Below are positions 1 through 10,603 of a stretch of DNA of 64,000 nt, piece by piece. How positions within the stretch are numbered: the first letter of the stretch is position 1; each line of letters begins with the position of its first letter. The position numbers were made by a program, and so were the translations under genes. The notes below the pieces were generated by a model. It did no database searches and was not told the origin of the DNA. It saw nothing but the letters and a program-made list of their open reading frames with translations. The DNA comes from Knoxdaviesia capensis (taxonomy: Eukaryota; Ascomycota; Sordariomycetes; Microascales; Gondwanamycetaceae): contig LNGK01000008.1 in NCBI GenBank assembly GCA_001510575.1, forward strand, positions 2,499,895 to 2,563,894, in the 5' to 3' direction.

Positions 1-7
1 TACATAC

Positions 8-463
8 TAGAGGTCGGCAGCGGTGGCGTGGAAGATGAGGGTTTTGGGGCCCTCGGTGATGATGAACGGGAAGTCGGCGTCGATTTCGCAGAAGGCCGGC
101 GTTTGCGGTTTGCAGAAGATGGTGTACACAGTCGATTGGTCGTCCTGGCAGGTGAAACAAGTTGAGCACACGTCAGAATAAGCAAGCAGATAAAGAAGAA
201 GGAAAACTAAGATAAAGCTGCAGATAGCCTCACAGGCCCAAGTTGTGTGATAGGGCTGGCTTGGAACTACCGGGAATAAAGCCGCCACAGCAGATTCGCG
301 GGGGGGCGACAATCAAACTTACGCTGGTCACGATACTCCCGCGCAAATCCGACCAGGTCTTCGGGTTATACCCAGGCAGATATATCGGGACTTCACTCTG
401 GGCGCTCACGCAGCCGGCCACGGCGCAAAACAGGGCCAGCAACGAGGCGGGAAGACGACGCAT
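8..463 (-). CDS. Small secreted GPI-type cell-surface protein, 3' end beyond window
   Basis: Two exons are visible: 463-323 and 144-8. The intron 322-145 has donor GTAAGT, a CTGAC branch site and acceptor ctgccag. A second donor, GTATGT, starts at base 7, so an apparent TAG there is only the exon edge plus the donor and the gene runs off the left end. The ATG at 463 gives MRRLPASLLALFCAVAGCVSAQ, a clear signal peptide (about residues 1-20). The mature part has the fungal pattern of a beta-rich small secreted domain (YLPGYNP, later STVYTIFC and ITEGPKT). It matches in layout the second copy at 5624-6299. In that family the C-terminus is Ser/Thr-rich and GPI-anchored; that part is not visible here. 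Function unknown; a surface or wall protein is inferred. Confidence 0.72.
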
Positions 464-1480
464 GGTGGTGGAGAAGGGGAGAGAAACCGGGCCCCCGGAT
501 CTAGGAGAACGCATATAGAGACAGATATCAAATTGGTTTGCACGGCGAAGAGAGGAAATAAGCGAGGAAAATAGAAATAAATAAAAATAAAAAGGGGGCG
601 AAGAGAGGGGAACCGGCGCAACTAGGGCTGGAAAAAGGGACCCCGGATTCTGCCTGCAGGCCTGTTTGGCTTCGTCCTATGAACGTCTACACGCGAATTC
701 CTGGGAAGAGACCAAAGTCTCACAAGCTCCGACTTTGGTGCCGAGTTTCATTACAAGAGAAGTTGAATCGCGGAAAAGAAAACAGAGGAACCCGAGAAAC
801 AAGAAGGCCAAGCCGGGAAGAACGCACGATACGACCAGGGAAGGAAAGAGAATGCGACAGGAATAGAAATGACAAGAGAAGAGAAAAAAAAAAAGCCAAG
901 AACATCGGCATCAAGGGAAGGGCTAGAACACGAAAAGAACGAGGAGAGAAAAAAGGAAGAGAAGAAGAAAAGAGAGAGAGAGAGGAACAGCACAGAGAAA
1001 CGAGCATTGGGAATATTTCACCTCAAAAAATCTAGACATTTCTTGGCGCTGCATCTTGGCGTTCTTGCGTCGGGCTTGGCATTGCGAGGTCACGTGTCGA
1101 GTTGGGTTCCTAGGGTTGGGACGCACGTGGCAAGCGGGCTAGGGTTAGACACAGAGAGTTGTGAGCTAGAAATAGAGCACAAGACGGCTTGGGCCATCTA
1201 GTCCAGAAGACACTGCGGTAATCGCAGAATCTGGAAAATGATTTTGGAGTGGGGAGCCTAGAGCTCAACGTCTTTATCGAGTACTCATCGCAGAGTGCCT
1301 TTACCCAGAGCCCGGTATAGGGAAGCAGGGGAGTTCGCTTTCACCCTAACCCTAACAATACGGTACTATCACGACGGGACGGGTCTACCCAGAACAGGTA
1401 TTAGAAGACGGTTCCATTGAAAAATGTCTAGGATTAAGCCTGTGAGGTACCGGGAAACTCCTTTTTAGTCATATCCAGGC
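464..1480. other. Intergenic spacer with purine-rich tract and telomere-like box
   Basis: This holds the upstream region of the secreted-protein gene at 463 and the downstream region of the F-box gene ending at 1481. A purine-rich (A/G) tract runs from about 745 to 1010 and produces overlapping open frames rich in Lys, Arg and Glu that are not genes. A two-unit telomere-like box, ACCCTAACCCTAAC, lies at 1343-1356 and a shorter TAGGGTTA at 1140-1147. No gene recognised. Confidence 0.6.
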
Positions 1481-3448
1481 TTATTTAGCTCTTGTAGGCC
1501 AAGAACCTCCACTGAACGTCGTTCCATTGAACATAGACCAGTCAAGGTCCGCATCGCCACGAGCATTGCGAGCCGGCGGGTCAAGGCGAGGCCCGGGGAA
1601 GCCTGCCGGCGGAGGCATGCACCGACGCGGGCACTCCTCATCGAGAAGACTCCAGAAGCGCTCGGTGGGGACGCGCAGGCTGCTATTGGGACAGTCGGAG
1701 TGGGCTTGGCACAGCGTCTTTGCCATCCTTCTGTGCAGGTAGGACTCTCCATCGGACGGGTCGAGCGAGGCGAGCCAGCCCGTCCCAGAGGCCAGGAGGT
1801 CGCTCTTCGGTGGCTGGGGTCTTCGAAAGTTTTCGGGCGTGATCTTTGGGATGGGCCGGGGGCGGTAGAAGGAGCTGAGGTTGAACGACAGGGCACGCGC
1901 ATATACCAGCTCCAGGTGGCGGCTCGGCATTCCCGTGCTCTCCGTGCCGTTGTCCTTCTCGCTGCTGCAACTGCAGCACTTCTTGCACCAGCTGGCGCGG
2001 ATTGCCGCCTGGGCGGGTATGTGCGGGTTAGCCTGATACATGTACACCGGCATCTCGGCATATACGGGATGCTTGCATGCGTCGGCCATTGGCTGCTCCT
2101 GGCAGCCGTCCTCAGGCGTACAGGCTTTCTCCCTGTTCACTGGCTCACCAGCCCGCACTTGCCGAGAAAATTTCTTCCAGGACAAGATGCAATCTATCCG
2201 TGGGTGCTTGGGATCCTCATACCCGCGTCCGCCGTCCCATGACCGTAGAAGTTTGGCAGTGGTCGAGCGCTTGATGGGGAAAAAGCCGCGGGCTTTTGAG
2301 CTCCGGGGCTGGGTTGCCCGCTCAAACCAGCCGGATTTGAGTTTTTGGGTGCCTGGGTAGCGCACCAGGCGGGAAACTCCCGGCTCGAAGCAGCGCATTT
2401 CTGACATCCCCTTCACGGTGTTGGGGAACAGGTGCTGTCCCACATCTGCCCGGAGCCGGGCCGCGCCGGCACGCAGCTCCTCTGCCGTTGGGGGAAAGTC
2501 GGGGGTGGAGCGGTTCTGGCTTATATGGCCCGACCAGCGCATGGAGATGGAGACGGTGGTGGTCTTGGCCATATACTCGATCACGGCTGTGGGGAAGCGG
2601 TCAGGGCTGGAACAGCCTATGACATGATCCTCGTGCGTGCACCGGATCACCAAGAGAGGCGTATCGAGGTGACTCTCCCGGCCGGCCAGACGGACGCGGA
2701 CCCAGTGTTCGATCTCGGCCAGCGCGATTAGGCGGTGGCTGCACAGTCTCACTCCGCCCGTCCACGCCATACAGAGGCGCTTGTGTGTAGACTTCGCCAC
2801 TTCCGCGGCCGAGAACACGGCCATGGGGTGAAAGAAGCCGCAGCCGGCACAGAAAAGCCGACCTATCTGAGCACTCGGCAAAGACTTCATACACAGTTGA
2901 CGGCACTGGTTCCCAAATGTATACAGATTCTTGCCTGACTTGCACACCCGCTTGGTTGCCCGGGAAATGAACGACTTTAGCCTCCTGGGACAGCTTTTGG
3001 GAACTGGCTGAGCGATGAATTTGTGGTGGAAGGAAGAAAAGACTTTGTCCTCAAACAGACGGAGAAAAGTGCGGCATGTCCGGCGAACAGAGTCTAGAGT
3101 CCCTGACGGCAGAAGTGCCATGATTCTCACTATCAGTTCTTCGGGTAGCTGGAATAAACGAGACTGGGTCTGGTTTTCATATGCGGCTTTGACAAGCGGA
3201 TCCATGGGCTCCGTAGATGCAGCTCCCAAGCCAACAAGACTGTACTCTGGAACGTCTGAGGAAGTGTCACTAGAGGATCCAGTCTCACTAGATGATGCAG
3301 GTTTATCAGAGGATCCAGTTTCAGAAGATGAAGCACCACTTTCATCCGAGGACGTGGCACTGGATTCCTCAAGGGGACCGAAAAGGCCAGGATTGGCTTC
3401 GTCATTGGGACCATCGAAGTCCATGACGAAGGCGTGCAAAGAAATCAT
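1481..3448 (-). CDS. F-box protein with Cys-rich region
   Basis: Single uninterrupted exon of 655 residues from the ATG at 3448; an in-frame ATG at 3424 (MDFDGPND) is an alternative start. Residues 25-66 are acidic Ser/Thr-rich with two SSSETGSS repeats. Residues 98-135 form an F-box (LFQLPEELIVRIMALL, then VRRTCRTFLRLFED). Downstream cysteines at 182, 186, 200 and 203, followed by GFFHPM, form a CxxC-type cluster often seen after the F-box in large fungal F-box families, and a second Cys-rich motif (SWCKKCCSC) lies near residue 490. F-box proteins recruit substrates to SCF ubiquitin ligases through Skp1. No WD40 or clear LRR substrate domain is visible, so the target is unknown. The family is typically expanded and lineage-specific, which fits the accessory surroundings. 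Confidence 0.9.
   Translation of the reverse strand: MISLHAFVMDFDGPNDEANPGLFGPLEESSATSSDESGASSSETGSSDKPASSSETGSSSDTSSDVPEYSLVGLGAASTEPMDPLVKAAYENQTQSRLFQLPEELIVRIMALLPSGTLDSVRRTCRTFLRLFEDKVFSSFHHKFIAQPVPKSCPRRLKSFISRATKRVCKSGKNLYTFGNQCRQLCMKSLPSAQIGRLFCAGCGFFHPMAVFSAAEVAKSTHKRLCMAWTGGVRLCSHRLIALAEIEHWVRVRLAGRESHLDTPLLVIRCTHEDHVIGCSSPDRFPTAVIEYMAKTTTVSISMRWSGHISQNRSTPDFPPTAEELRAGAARLRADVGQHLFPNTVKGMSEMRCFEPGVSRLVRYPGTQKLKSGWFERATQPRSSKARGFFPIKRSTTAKLLRSWDGGRGYEDPKHPRIDCILSWKKFSRQVRAGEPVNREKACTPEDGCQEQPMADACKHPVYAEMPVYMYQANPHIPAQAAIRASWCKKCCSCSSEKDNGTESTGMPSRHLELVYARALSFNLSSFYRPRPIPKITPENFRRPQPPKSDLLASGTGWLASLDPSDGESYLHRRMAKTLCQAHSDCPNSSLRVPTERFWSLLDEECPRRCMPPPAGFPGPRLDPPARNARGDADLDWSMFNGTTFSGGSWPTRAK
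3273..3344 (-). repeat. Imperfect 36-bp tandem duplication inside F-box gene
   Basis: Two copies of a unit beginning GAGGATCCAGT start at 3273 and 3309, 36 bases (12 codons) apart. They encode the repeated SSSETGSS segments in the acidic N-terminal tail of the F-box protein. The copies differ at several bases, so the duplication is not very recent. Confidence 0.7.
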
Positions 3449-5623
3449 ATCTAGGCACTGAACTCCTGAGGCGGGGTAGAACTTTTCGGAGGGTAGCCGA
3501 GTAATTACGGTATCTCAAAGTTTAGCTTGGCGTATTGGATGAAGTTTGTATGATGTTGTGCCGGGCTGGTGGGCAACGGGGTGGGGAGAGTATTGTGTGT
3601 ATGGGAAGAAGTTTGGCAGAAGAGAAATTTCGCAAATAAACGGGGGAGATGGTGCCAGTATATACATTCTGGGAGGGCTATTAGATGACTATTCTTGTGG
3701 TTACTCCTCTTGTCAGTCTTGCCCAAGACGGTTCTATCGGCACAGATTGCCTCGGTGGTGGTTTCTCTCATCACACTCTTTCCACCCAAATTTGAACTGA
3801 CTCGACTCAACACTGCTACTCTGGACCTGGCAGATAAGCCCTTTACGGAAGCATCGTTACTTCTACTTTACTCGGTGGCAGCGAGTCAGTTGGGAAGACT
3901 CGCGCTATCTACGTAGTTCACTGCCTAGGCAAATGATTGGCTATCCGTAATCCGGAGTAAAGTGGGGCCGGGCGTTTTAGCTTCCGGCTTAGACATCCGA
4001 CGTCGTGGAGTGTTTCAGTAAGGGTTCCCCTCACTTTCAGTCATAGATACTGGACTAGGCAGTTCGATGACTGTCCATATCTTCTCTTTGGGCATTAGAA
4101 CGAGATGGAATGGCCATAACTGGGAAAGCTCTACAGACGATACCGTTGAACGCCGCCGAGGACCTACCGGAAGACTCACATTGTATAGGCTCCGGAGTAT
4201 TTCTCTTTCTCCACTAAATATTGCTTCTCAAGCTGCAAAGTTTGAAGATTATTTATGTTAGACAACTGTCACAAGTTTCTGCTAGCCACACTTTCAAATA
4301 CACCAAACCCTAAACTCACTCTCATCTCACATTGACATCACCACCTCCGATTTATCCAACATGACCGCAATACCCAGCACTGCTATACCCCACACCTGCC
4401 TTTCGTTGCGGCTTGTAATATATGAGTTTTTTGCGTGCTACATACATTAACCGTGCGCTGTCAAGTCAAAAGCCCATTCTCCACCGTGAGGCTGTTTGGC
4501 TGTGGCAGGCTTTAATTTCTGCATAAACTGCCAGCATCATTCCCGCGGGTAAATCCCACGTCGTTCAGCCCACTTGATTTTCCTGCTGATTTTTCTTGAT
4601 TATTATTTTGGGGCTTGTATTTGTTTGCGATCAGCTGCTTCTGCTGTGTGGCTCTCCAGGCGTGAGTTCGGCGGATTCTTCATCCCCGGATCAGCAATTA
4701 ACTGGTGTATGCCTCACTCTGTCAGGTTCCGCGTTTCTTTCTGCGTCCGTCTACTGTTAATTCTTTTCCCTGAGCTCAGTCAGTGGTCTCATCCAACCGT
4801 CCACGGCATTGTTACTGTCTGCACTCCAGCTCCAGACAAAGATCACAACCCCTCCAAAGTCGTCCAGGTCAGCATAACGCCTTCATTCAAGTGCATCTCC
4901 ATAATAGCGACAGACTTTCATTCCACTGTCACCGGATCGCGCTTTTTCTTTTTCTCCTGGCCAAGAGGTTGACTGCAACCACATAATTGAGGTAAATGTA
5001 TATCAACTGCGCGGGGCGGGTAGAGCAGACGCAAAACGCCGCACAAGTCATGCTGGCCTCAGCGCCGCCTCCATCGATTAATCCTCCGACCTCTCTTCGT
5101 GTGTCCTTTTCGGCGCACTGGATGCATACACACACGGAACGTGGCCGGAATTTTCTGGGCAGAGGCTGGGGAAGGAAAATGCAGATTGATGAACTTTAAA
5201 ATATGATGCACGCTATCTGTTCATTATATACATCTCAGCTATACGGGAACGCATATATCGTATTTCCTGCCAATTAGCCCTATTATTTTCTCATTATGAC
5301 AGTATCCTCGTGTTAATCTCTTTGTATCATATATTAGCTGTTCCCCCAAAAAAGGCACGAGAGGGAATATAGAAATCTGAGCTTCCTCTTCTGGTGTCAT
5401 TTTAATCCTCGTCTTCACCCTGAATCATTTTCACCAAGAGACCGATAGAAATACAGATACAGAAGTTATTCCTCTTTCCTTCTAGCCTTCAGTCTCTCAC
5501 AACTTGATACCTTGAAAGCGCACCATCCCAGTCAAAGTATATACCGAGCCCGAACTCGCGCCGCATCCTGCATCTCTCACCGTCAACCACACTCAGCGCT
5601 CACACCGACGAACCAAACACACG
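3449..5623. other. 2.2-kb divergent promoter region
   Basis: Spacer between the F-box gene (reading left) and the second secreted-protein gene (reading right), so it should hold both promoters. A telo-box-like AAACCCTAAAC lies at 4305-4315. The final 200 bases before 5624 are C/T-rich, as is usual for fungal leaders. No recognisable gene; open frames here are short and lack known motifs. Confidence 0.6.
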
Positions 5624-6299
5624 ATGAAACACCGCCGCACAATCCTCTCCGCCATGCTGGCCACGGCCGCCGGCATCCGCGTGGCCGCGCAAGACACCCC
5701 CGCCTCGTCGGTCGTGTCGATCTTCCACCCGCAGATCAGTCCGTTTGCAGCATCCGGCTCCGTCATCGCGTACGACGAGGCCGCCGGCCGCACAACCTAC
5801 GCAGTGCTATGTGTTGATTGCCCGTGGGTGGTCCAGCCGACGGTGGTCATGGCCGAGGCCTCGGCCGAGGTGCACGCGTCGGCGCCGGTGATGTAAGGAC
5901 CCTCTGTGTTACTCTCGGGGAGAACCGCAGAGCATGAATATGAGACCGCTGACGCAGAGAAAAACCACCAGATCCGTCGAAGGAACCTGCTCCTGGGCCA
6001 CCACCGCATCGCCCACAACCGCAACCTGCACCGAAACGAACCACTGGTCGGGCCAGGACCCGGTGATCGGCATCCACACATACCACGACGTCGACAGCAT
6101 GATGGTCCCGCTGACCTTGACGGCCGGCATCGAGAAGCTGGCCGAAGCCACCGCGTCAGGCGATTCGCCCGAACCCTCGGCCACCGTTGAGCCGGAGTCA
6201 CCGCCCGGTGACGGCGCGGCAGCCGGCTCGCTCCCGCCGTCAGGTAATGCCATGATGGCGCTGGTGGCGGGTGTTCTGGTGGCGACGTTGATGCTGTAA
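5624..6299 (+). CDS. GPI-anchored small secreted protein
   Basis: Two exons, 5624-5892 and 5972-6299, separated by a 79-base intron (donor GTAAGG, branch CTGAC, acceptor accaccag) that removes an in-frame TAA; 198 residues. The N-terminus MKHRRTILSAMLATAAGIRVAAQ is a signal peptide. The middle domain carries VVSIFHPQISPF, TTYAVLC and three further cysteines (CVDC, GTCSW, TATCTET). After a Pro/Ser/Glu-rich linker the protein ends in a hydrophobic tail (MMALVAGVLVATLML) preceded by small residues, the classical signal for a GPI anchor. This domain order is common in filamentous ascomycete cell-surface proteins of unknown function. It is a diverged paralogue of the gene at 8-463; the two flank the F-box gene on opposite strands. 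Confidence 0.8.
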
Positions 6300-6661
6300 A
6301 TAGATTAGGGGGGGTTCGAGTGGTGAGGAGCAGGAGTTTTCGGATTGCTTGGGGTTGGGGGTTTATGCGTGACGAATGGGGAGTTCTGGAGGCTGGGTTC
6401 TAAACAATGCGAAGGCGGAGATAGAGACACCGGGAAGCATGCTCAACTTCCTTCAATTGCGTATGCAAATAGACTAGACAAACAACGAGTTAATGATGAT
6501 GCTGGCTAGAATGAAGTAATAAAACTCTCCATGAACTACATGTTGCGCGGATTAGAGCACGGGGCTGGAAATGTATCTCCATGTGCCAGCAACAACAATA
6601 TTCTAACGTCGGTACATCTCAGTACACCGACCTCCGCGCCAAGGTCACCGGCCACACCACA
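6300..6661. other. Convergent 3' spacer
   Basis: Short spacer between two converging genes, so it contains only 3' untranslated regions and termination signals. It includes a G-rich stretch at 6306-6375. Nothing else recognised. Confidence 0.6.
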
Positions 6662-8390
6662 TCACTCCGTGGAGACCCATATCTGCTTCCCCCGCCCCTT
6701 TCTCTGCTTGATCACATGTCGTTCCAACCTCGCACCCTTGGCCTTGGCCACGTCGGACTCCCCTTCACGCCCCGAGAGCATGACCGCGGTGACCATGCTC
6801 CAGTCGCGGTCCCACCGGATACCGGTATCCAACACTGGCGAGCCTTCATCGTCGTTTTCATCGTCAGGGCCGTCACCCTGCTGCCGAGCGGAGGAGTTGT
6901 GCAACATCCTCCCACCGCCGACATCCCACCGGTTCCACGCCGTGGGACTCCACGTCACATCCGGCACGCGCTGCGCGTACAGCACCGACACCCACTCGGC
7001 GCAGCCCGACAGGTCGAGGTGCTCCAGCCGGTACGTGTTGCGGCTGAGCGTCTGTAGCGCAATCACCGCGTCCATCCACTGCTGGGTGTCCGCGTCGCCG
7101 CCGCCGCTGCTGCTGCCCGGCAGGAGCTCGGCCAGCGGGATCAGCGGCGGCGGCGGCCAGTTCGCCAGGCTGAGGTGTGTTATTGCCGCCAGGTGGCGCG
7201 AGAAGCGCAGCAGCTGCTTCCACGCCACGGCAGATGCGATCTTGCTGCCGCCGTCGGCGTGGCGCGGCAGTCCGAGAGAGAGGTGTGTGAGGTTGGGGAG
7301 GAGGTCGCCCGGCCGCATGCTGGGCGGCAGGGGGGGCAATGCGGGTTCTGTAGTCAAGCCGTCGGTTGGTGCTGTGGCGGCTCCGTCTGCGTCCTCCTGG
7401 TCCCACTTCTCCGGCACGTCGGCCTCGACCCAGACCGACGAGTCCGGTCGAGACGGACTCCCCCGGCCGCGCGCCGCGGTCGGGAACAGCAAGTTCGCCA
7501 GCGAGTGCAAGCTCCCGTGGACCAGGAAGTCCGGCGGCACGTAGAGCTGGCTGAACCCGATGTTGCGCTTAGCCCGGACCCGCCAGGACTCCGGCGCCGC
7601 CGCCTCGGCGCCATCGACGTGGCCGAGCAGGATCCGCAGCGTCGAGATGCGCATGTCCGGCCGCATCTGGCCCATGACACGCACCAGCCCCTCGCGCACA
7701 TTCGGCGGGAAGCTCGCCAGGAACACCGCCGGCTCCAGCGGCTCGTGGTGGATCGACTCGAAGCGGTGCCAGTTGTGCACGATCACGCGCAGCACGGTGG
7801 CCACCAGGCTGTGGCGCGCGGGCGCGTACGCACCCGGGAATAGCGGGACCACGGTCTCGCCGCGCCGGACGGCCGAGCCCTGGTCGGACGGGATGGGCGG
7901 CAGCGAGGCCCGCAGCCGGTTGAAGTCGTCCAGGGCGCCCAGGTCGTACGTGCTGAGCCAGCTGCGCGGCGGCAGTGGGCCGGCGGGGAGTCGCCTCCCG
8001 CTGGGCAGCATGCGGGTCTGGCGGATACTGCGCGGGAGCGGCGGCGGGTATGCCGGGGTCGGGAGCTGCAGCATGCGCTGGACTTCGGGCGGCATGCTCG
8101 GGTGCACGGCCAGGCTCTCGGCGATGGCGGCCGGCGACTCCGTTATCGCTCGGCGGCGCATGTCCGCCAGCATCTTGTTGACGCCGCTGTTCTGATCATT
8201 TTCTGTGTATTTTGGGCTCTTTCGTCAGTCAGGGGAACGTCCGTCAGCGGAGACGGGGTGGTTACACCGGGAACCGCGGGGCGGGACACGGACCTTGACG
8301 CCTCTGGGCGGATGCCGGCGACGGCGTCAGCGACGCCGGAGGGGTGGACGGTGGCTTGGAATACTGCGAAAAGTGCCGTTTCTTTGGCAT
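6662..8390 (-). CDS. Conserved fungal leucine-rich-repeat-like protein, function unknown
   Basis: Two exons inferred: 8390-8268 (41 codons from an ATG giving MPKKRHFSQYSK) and 8218-6662, with a 49-base intron (donor GTGTAA, two CTGAC sites, acceptor gaaag) that removes a TAA and a TGA. The product is 559 residues. The junction restores a continuous SPKYTENDQNSGVNKMLADM, which reads like the conserved VNxLLxxLRR segment of this fungal family; the ATG at 8173 would discard it. Around residues 120-128 there is a GPLPPRSWL motif. The C-terminal half has LRR-like strands (LTHLSLGLP, ITHLSLANW, LEHLDLSGC). No catalytic domain is visible. The gene is GC-rich compared with its flanks. Its 3' end faces the secreted-protein gene. 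First exon confidence about 0.75; existence of the gene is firm. Confidence 0.85.
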
Positions 8391-8971
8391 TCCTGGAACA
8401 AGTACTACACTATATAGATGTAGGTATGTGAGGCTGGTGGTGGTTTTGGTTATCTCCGGGTGGACGTCCGGATACGCGGGGGTTTTGAAGATGGGGTCGG
8501 ATCTAGAGCGAAATGAATGGTTGAAGAGGGGAGAAGCTCAGGAACAGAATGTTCACAGCTCTGGATTAGGTCTTATTATATACGGTGATATTTAGATTTG
8601 TGATGCTGATTTTGGCAAATTGGAACCAAACGAGGCCAAGTCAAGAATTTTCGCGATGAGTCGACAAGATGAGTTGAAGCAATTGATGCATGACTGCATG
8701 TCTGCCTGGATACCTTGTGGATACAAAAGAATGCCTACAGACTTCACCGATATCCTTGTACTCTTTAGGTACTATCACCTGACGTTGATTGATAATGGTT
8801 TTGAGCTAAGATCGAAACACGAGACTTTCTAACCTTCGAGAAATTTCATTCTCTTCAAGATTCAAATGATTTGGTCTTGTTTCATGGTCAAGTTGAATCT
8901 ATTTCACTTTTCCTTCTTTCTACCAGAATTAGTTTGATCCGCTCACTGAGGCCTAACCTATCAGAATCAAA

Positions 8972-9024
8972 CTAACCCTAAACAACCCTAAATCGGCTCT
9001 TGATCAACTCTAGATCAACCCTAA
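8972..9024. promoter_or_regulatory. Cluster of telomere-like CCCTAA boxes
   Basis: Three CCCTAA units occur in 53 bases (CTAACCCTAAACAACCCTAA, then CAACCCTAATT at 9014-9024). The cluster lies about 580-630 bases upstream of the ATG of the LRR-like gene at 8390. Such boxes are bound by Myb-type TTAGGG-binding factors in fungi (Tbf1/Teb1 families); a role here is inferred. Confidence 0.4.
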
Positions 9025-10555
9025 TTAGATCTCCTCTCCGAGTATATGCAAGCGACACGAATATTCTAGGAGACACAGCCAGCGATGGTTTATGCCATAT
9101 ACAAGGCTTATCCCATGCTCTTTTTGCATCTTAAGCGGTAGCTATCGGGACACAGCTTGGGCCCTCCCCTGCTACCACCAAAATGACGGCTTTGAATAAG
9201 CCACACTCTACGCCCCAGAACCCGAGACAACCAGTCTGATCTCAGCGGTTCCAGCAATCACAAACCAGTGATTGACTCGAACGCCGCTTTTGCAGGTGCT
9301 CAGGCACTGAAATTCTCTCTTTCCAGCCGGTTCCAAGGCCGTCGTCTTCGCGGAAACTCTCTTTCCCGAGCCTTCTCGCGTCAGCCTGCTGGTGCTCCGT
9401 GGAACCGACACACGGCTGGGCATCTTGGTCGTGCGTGGTGTGTGTACGTGTGTAGAGGGTGTCCCGTGGAATATCTGCGTGCAACTGCTTGCGTAGTCAC
9501 CGCGGCCGCTTGATCGAGAGCAGTGTGGGTGCAGTCGCAAAGACCAACACCACCCTCGTATCCATCGACGTAGCCAGACAGAGAGAGACAGAAGAGTCAT
9601 GGCGCAAACACAACATCACAACATGCAACAGTGGTTCACGCACCCGTTCTCCTCTCCCAGACACCTGCTGAGGCGTTTGTGTGTCTGTTCGTCCGTCATT
9701 GTGTACCATTGAGAGAGCACGGCCATCGTTTCTGTGCCACTCGCCGCCCGTCAGCTGCAGCTTTCCCTCTCTCCCTCTCTGTCCCGTCGGAAATCCGGCT
9801 GAAGAAAGGATTTCGGGTGTGTGCGTCCATGCCAGCGCCTGCAAGGGGCCAGACCTGGGAGTCCTCTGTATGTCAGTTGCGCCCCTTATCGGTGTGCCCG
9901 TGGGAGCAATAAACGGCTGGTGGCCCGGAACTGCGGGACTGTTAGCCCGACACCCGGACGTCTCATCCAGTGGTTGAGGGAGCCCGACGCGGGTTTGAGG
10001 AAGAGGCAAAGACGAGGAGCGAGAGGGGGGAACAGGTACCGAATACAAAGGCTGGCGTGGAACGTTGTACGTGGTATTCTTCCCTCTGACGCTCTGGGTA
10101 TGGTGATCCGTAAATGTCCGAAGGACACAGACACAGACACAGACACAAACACAAGCGAAATAGACACACGCCCGTATCCCCAGACTCGCTCCGCTCTCTC
10201 CAACCTAGGATATACTAGCACCTCGAGAGCTCAATAGAAGTATATCTTTCAAGATCACATATCAACTTGGTTCTCTCCAGCAATATATGGTGCAGGCCAG
10301 ACCTCAGCTGGCGGTGTAGTTTCGGCTGCCGAAAGTCGACGGGCAGGCAGGAACAGCACATCCAGCAACAGCCGGTGATTTTTTTGGACGGTACAGCGCC
10401 ATCTGAAAGGGGCTGACACCATATGCAGGTAATCAAGTTTCCGGCGACGATCGCAGCTTGTACCATGAAGGAGATCTATGTCCCCTATGTCCTCCGTAGA
10501 AAACATCATCTCGTTTAGCAATGACACTTTAGTATGGGGACCCCACACATTTTGC

Positions 10556-10603
10556 ACTTACACACACACACATCTCCACTGTTGGTGGCTCGTGTGTGTA
10601 AGT
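10556..10603. repeat. Perfect 12-bp inverted repeat (hairpin)
   Basis: ACTTACACACAC at 10556-10567 is the exact reverse complement of GTGTGTGTAAGT at 10592-10603, with a 24-base spacer. Part of each arm is CA/GT microsatellite, so the structure may have arisen by microsatellite inversion. No tRNA, terminator or gene is attached. Confidence 0.65.
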
